40,748 nt of DNA, taken from an uncultured Bacteroidota bacterium. GTDB lineage: Bacteria > Bacteroidota > Bacteroidia > Chitinophagales > Chitinophagaceae. This document shows positions 40,617 through 40,748 of the stretch, one piece after another. A model generated the notes under the pieces. It had not been told where the DNA came from and did no database searches. It saw nothing but the letters and a program-made list of their open reading frames with translations. Position 1 is the stretch's first letter. Each line of letters opens with the position of its first letter. Made by a program: the position numbers and the translations under genes. The DNA lies in contig CAISOH010000223.1 of NCBI GenBank assembly GCA_903887005.1, positions 1 to 40,748 of the forward strand, read 5' to 3'.

Positions 40617-40748
40617 TCAAGCAGCAAATGCAACGTTATGTAAATTTAGCAATTTAATTGGTGAGGTAAAATTGTTCTTTTTTCTAGGCCTGTTGTTGAG
40701 CTTTTCTTGCACTTTATCTATCCTGTCCTGCGATATTGCGTTGAGGTC
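40617..40748 (-). CDS. IS30-family transposase, C-terminal 43 residues (truncated by window edge)
   Basis: The minus-strand frame reads DLNAISQDRIDKVQEKLNNR, then PRKKNNFTSPIKLLN, and stops with TGA at 40617-40619. QxxLNNRPRKxxNxxTP is the conserved C-terminal motif of IS30-type DDE transposases, found just after the catalytic Glu. The catalytic residues and the N-terminal HTH would lie beyond base 40748. The tail after TSPIKLLN is unusual for the family, and the inverted repeat is not identified. Confidence 0.78.
   Translation of the reverse strand, partial: DLNAISQDRIDKVQEKLNNRPRKKNNFTSPIKLLNLHNVAFAA

Overview
The window looks like a chromosomal segment of a Bacteroidota bacterium, probably from the Chitinophagales/Sphingobacteriales side. 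The evidence is several secreted proteins with C-terminal type IX secretion (T9SS) sorting domains, an archaeal-type ProRS without the bacterial insertion domain, many SpII lipoproteins, TAnnTTTG -7 promoter elements in place of sigma70 boxes, almost no Shine-Dalgarno sequences, and intergenic REP-like GC hairpins. No rRNA, CRISPR array, prophage or antibiotic-resistance cassette is visible. One tRNA gene (Leu, CAG) is present.

Layout. 1-3.2 kb: end of a DUF4402 protein, an NHL-propeller T9SS protein flanked by two inverted GTTACG-rich patches, then a 1.1-kb gene-poor, AT-rich stretch with an inverted pair of perfect DnaA boxes, GCGCAA repeats and a 50-bp composite repeat. 3.2-6.1 kb: a FadL/OmpP1-like porin split by a one-base frameshift, a 33-bp tandem hairpin repeat and a secreted Gly-rich protein. 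6.2-10.4 kb: proS, an acyltransferase, a DUF4382 lipoprotein and a small unknown protein. 10.5-15.7 kb: UbiA-type prenyltransferase plus DUF1573 pair, a 14-bp minisatellite, pepT, a CarboxypepD_reg-like protein, an unknown protein and a glutaminyl-peptide cyclotransferase whose stop codon lies in the target duplication of a MITE-like element. 16.1-20.6 kb: M13 peptidase, CHASE3 histidine kinase, methyltransferase.

20.7-23.7 kb is a compact unit with its own promoter and terminator: HYC_CC_PP-type protein, PKD lipoprotein, monohaem cytochrome c, Met-rich outer-membrane beta-barrel, second monohaem cytochrome c. It looks like an envelope redox or metal-handling module and is the best candidate here for an undescribed system. 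A His-rich membrane protein and a third monohaem cytochrome follow at 24.5-25.7 kb. 26-30 kb: pgk, a T9SS protein and a MauE/DoxX-thioredoxin fusion. 30-32 kb: a helix-turn-helix (terminase-small-subunit-like) protein with a repeat-expanded tail, then 700 bp of repeats. 32-38.1 kb: small lipoprotein, NHL/T9SS protein, tandem T9SS paralogues, lipoprotein, LuxE-type acyl-protein synthetase. 38.2-40.7 kb: tRNA-Leu, a truncated two-component-propeller gene, a PH-like membrane protein, an unknown protein, several coding-like remnants and the C-terminus of an IS30-family transposase running off the window.

A recurring theme is repeat sequence running into coding sequence. Three genes end inside the palindrome CCCCTAAAGGGG or a derivative of it. 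The HTH gene contains the same GGAATTGGGAATT simple sequence as its upstream spacer.
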